This document shows positions 4,207 to 5,970 of a DNA stretch of 5,970 nt, in pieces. Positions within the stretch are counted from its first letter, which is position 1; the number at the start of each line of letters is the position of its first letter. Location: contig CANGOK010000200.1 in assembly GCA_947455285.1 (NCBI GenBank), positions 1 to 5,970 on the forward strand, given 5' to 3'. The stretch is from Beijerinckiaceae bacterium (lineage in GTDB: Bacteria; Pseudomonadota; Alphaproteobacteria; Rhizobiales; Beijerinckiaceae). Made by a program: the position numbers and the translations under genes. The notes under the pieces are model-generated. The model worked only from the letters and a program-made list of their open reading frames with translations. It was not told the DNA's origin and ran no database searches.

Positions 4207-5970
4207 GTGACGACGACCACCGATTCGCCAGACGCCCAGTCCCACGCCTTTCAGGCGGATGTCGCCCGCCTTCTGCATCTGATGGTCCATTCGATCTATT
4301 CTGATCGGGACATCTTCCTGCGCGAACTCATCTCGAACGGCGCCGACGCCTGCGAAAAGCTGCGCTACGAAGCGCTCGCCCGGCCCGAATTGCTGGGCGA
4401 AGAATCGCCCTTCGCCATTCAACTGATTCTCGACAAGGATGCGGGCCTTCTCACCATCGCCGACAATGGCCTTGGCATGAGCCGTAGCGATCTCGTCGAC
4501 GCGCTGGGCACCATCGCCAACTCCGGCACCCGCGCCTTTCTTGAGCGCATCAGCCAGAATGCTGAGGCCAAGGGTGACAAGGAGAGCGAGGAGGAGGGTG
4601 GCGCAGGCCGCACGGGCGCCGATCTCATCGGCCAGTTCGGCATCGGCTTCTACTCCGCCTTCATGGTCGCTGACCGCGTCGTAGTCGAGACCCGCAAGGC
4701 GGGAAGTGATGAAGGCTGGCGCTGGATCTCCGAAGGCAAGGGCGCCTATACGACCGAGCCCTTGCCGCTTGAAGCCGCCCCCGCGCGCGGAACGCGGGTG
4801 ATCCTGCATCTCAACGCCGAATCGAAAACCTATCTCGAGCCGTGGAAGCTCGAGAGCATCGTCACCGAACATTCCGGCGCCGTGGCCGTGCCGATTGATC
4901 TGCGCGAAACGCCCGACGCCGAGCCTCGCCGCCTGACCGATGGCGCCGCCGTCTGGGCGAAGCCCCGCAGCGCCGTGACGGCTGAAGAATATACGGATTT
5001 CTATCGCAGCCTCGCGGGCCAGTATGACGAGCCCGCCCTCACCATGCATTGGCGCGCTGAAGGGCGGCACGAATATACGGTGCTCGCTTTCGTGCCGGGC
5101 TCGCGGCCGCTCGATCTCTTCGATCCCGCACGCAAGGGCCGCAGCAAGCTCTATGTGCGCCGCGTGCTGATCAATCAGGACAACGACCTGCTGCCGGGCT
5201 GGCTGCGTTTCGTGCGGCTCGTCGTCGATTCGGCCGATCTGCCGCTCAACGTCTCGCGCGAGATGATCCAGACGAGCCCTGTCTTCGCCGCCATTCGCCG
5301 GGGCGTGACCAATCGCATCCTGCAGGAACTCACGAAGACTGCAGAGAACGACAGGGAGGCCTTCGCGAAGATCTGGGAGAACTTCGGCGCCGTGCTGAAG
5401 GAAGGGCTCTATGAAGATCCCGAGCGCCGCGACCAACTCTTCAAGCTCGCCCGCTTCGCCACCACCACCCATCCCGAGGGCGGACGCAGCCTCGCCGATT
5501 ATGTGGCTGGCCTGAAGGAGAACCAGACCTCGATCTTCTATCTCACCGGCGAAGACGCCAAGCGCATGGGCTCAAGCCCGCAGCTCGAAGGCTTCAAGGC
5601 GCGCGGCGTCGAAGTGCTGCTGCTGGCTGACCCCGTGGACGCCTTCTGGGTTTCGACGGCGGTGGGCTTCGACGGCAAGCCCTTCAAATCCGTGACGCAG
5701 GGCGGCGCCGACCTCAAGACGATTCCCCTGAGCGAAGGCGCAGAGGAGCCTTCCGCAGAGACGACGGCGGAAGTGGCGACGCTGCTCTCCTTCATGAAGC
5801 AGACGCTCGAAAGCGTGACCGCCGACGTGCGCGCCTCCGAGCGTCTGGCCGAAAGCCCGGCCTGCCTCGTCGCGGGCGAACATGGGCCGGATCGGCGCCT
5901 TGAACGCATTCTGGCGCAGGCCGGACGCGCGGAGCTGACCAAGCCGGTGCTCGAGATCAACCCGCGCCAC
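4207..5970 (+). CDS. htpG: Molecular chaperone HtpG, bacterial Hsp90 (3' partial)
   Basis: HtpG is the cytosolic, dimeric, ATP-driven Hsp90 chaperone that remodels client proteins with DnaK. The frame stays open for 588 codons to the window edge, ending LEINPRH, so roughly the last 40-55 residues are missing. The N-terminal GHKL ATPase domain (about 1-230) shows LRELISNGADA with catalytic Glu40 and Asn44, DNGLGM with Asp86 (ATP adenine contact), GTIANSGT (101-108) and the ATP-lid motif GQFGIGFYSAF (142-152). The middle domain carries LYVRRVLI and DLPLNVSREMIQTS, whose Arg351 matches the gamma-phosphate-sensing arginine (E. coli Arg336). The C-terminal dimerisation domain begins near 505 and is cut by the edge. 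An extra acidic stretch (about 114-138, with ESEEEGG) sits between SGT and the lid motif. The start is GTG 4207 or ATG 4192; the former has the better ribosome site. A likely heat-shock promoter lies at 4140-4169. Confidence 0.97.
   Translation, partial: MTTTTDSPDAQSHAFQADVARLLHLMVHSIYSDRDIFLRELISNGADACEKLRYEALARPELLGEESPFAIQLILDKDAGLLTIADNGLGMSRSDLVDALGTIANSGTRAFLERISQNAEAKGDKESEEEGGAGRTGADLIGQFGIGFYSAFMVADRVVVETRKAGSDEGWRWISEGKGAYTTEPLPLEAAPARGTRVILHLNAESKTYLEPWKLESIVTEHSGAVAVPIDLRETPDAEPRRLTDGAAVWAKPRSAVTAEEYTDFYRSLAGQYDEPALTMHWRAEGRHEYTVLAFVPGSRPLDLFDPARKGRSKLYVRRVLINQDNDLLPGWLRFVRLVVDSADLPLNVSREMIQTSPVFAAIRRGVTNRILQELTKTAENDREAFAKIWENFGAVLKEGLYEDPERRDQLFKLARFATTTHPEGGRSLADYVAGLKENQTSIFYLTGEDAKRMGSSPQLEGFKARGVEVLLLADPVDAFWVSTAVGFDGKPFKSVTQGGADLKTIPLSEGAEEPSAETTAEVATLLSFMKQTLESVTADVRASERLAESPACLVAGEHGPDRRLERILAQAGRAELTKPVLEINPRH

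Noticed and set aside
4030..5472. A 480-codon open frame on the minus strand opposite htpG
   Set aside because: It is antisense to a clearly recognised Hsp90 gene in a GC-rich genome, where third-position GC bias removes stop codons from antisense frames. Its composition (many H, E, G, R runs) matches no family I know, and it runs through the htpG promoter and the upstream terminator.
5538..5970. Two minus-strand open frames (to 5960 and to the window edge)
   Set aside because: Both are antisense to the C-terminal part of htpG and overlap each other; they are shadows of its codon bias.

Overview
The window is a GC-rich, densely coding bacterial chromosome segment. The protein families and their arrangement point to an alphaproteobacterium, probably of the Hyphomicrobiales (Rhizobiales): a YbbP-type ABC permease, a Bax inhibitor-1 family membrane protein, a DUF2794 protein (a family I know essentially from Alphaproteobacteria) and an alphaproteobacterial-type HtpG. 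I see no insertion sequence, phage gene, CRISPR array, tRNA or rRNA. This is core-genome housekeeping sequence rather than an accessory island.

Layout. Positions 2-2482 (+) hold the 3' part of a large FtsX/YbbP-like ABC exporter permease whose N-terminus lies off the left edge. After a 137-bp gap with a plausible promoter and two small hairpins comes a 254-residue, seven-helix Bax inhibitor-1/YccA family protein (2620-3384, +). A strong GC hairpin terminator (3407-3433) separates it from a convergent DUF2794 gene (3450-3866, -). Next is a gap of about 340 bp without a credible protein gene (3867-4206). It contains a CRP-like palindrome, several potential RNA stems, an intrinsic terminator reading rightward (4086-4122) and a likely heat-shock (sigma-32 type) promoter (4140-4169). 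The right end is htpG (4207 to beyond 5970, +), the bacterial Hsp90. It is open to the window edge and lacks only its last roughly 40-55 codons.

How the genes relate. The permease normally works with a separate ABC ATPase, expected just upstream and off the window. The Bax inhibitor-1 protein has its own likely promoter and terminator. DUF2794 is transcribed toward it and shares the terminator hairpin. htpG appears to be an independent stress-inducible unit, insulated on its upstream side by the 4086-4122 terminator.

The part least explained by known genes is 3901-4123. It has foldable sequence, a C-rich tandem repeat presented in a hairpin loop, and a terminator with no protein gene in front of it. 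The simplest reading is an undescribed small RNA, but no convincing promoter is visible, so this remains a hypothesis. I found no evidence of a novel multi-gene system.
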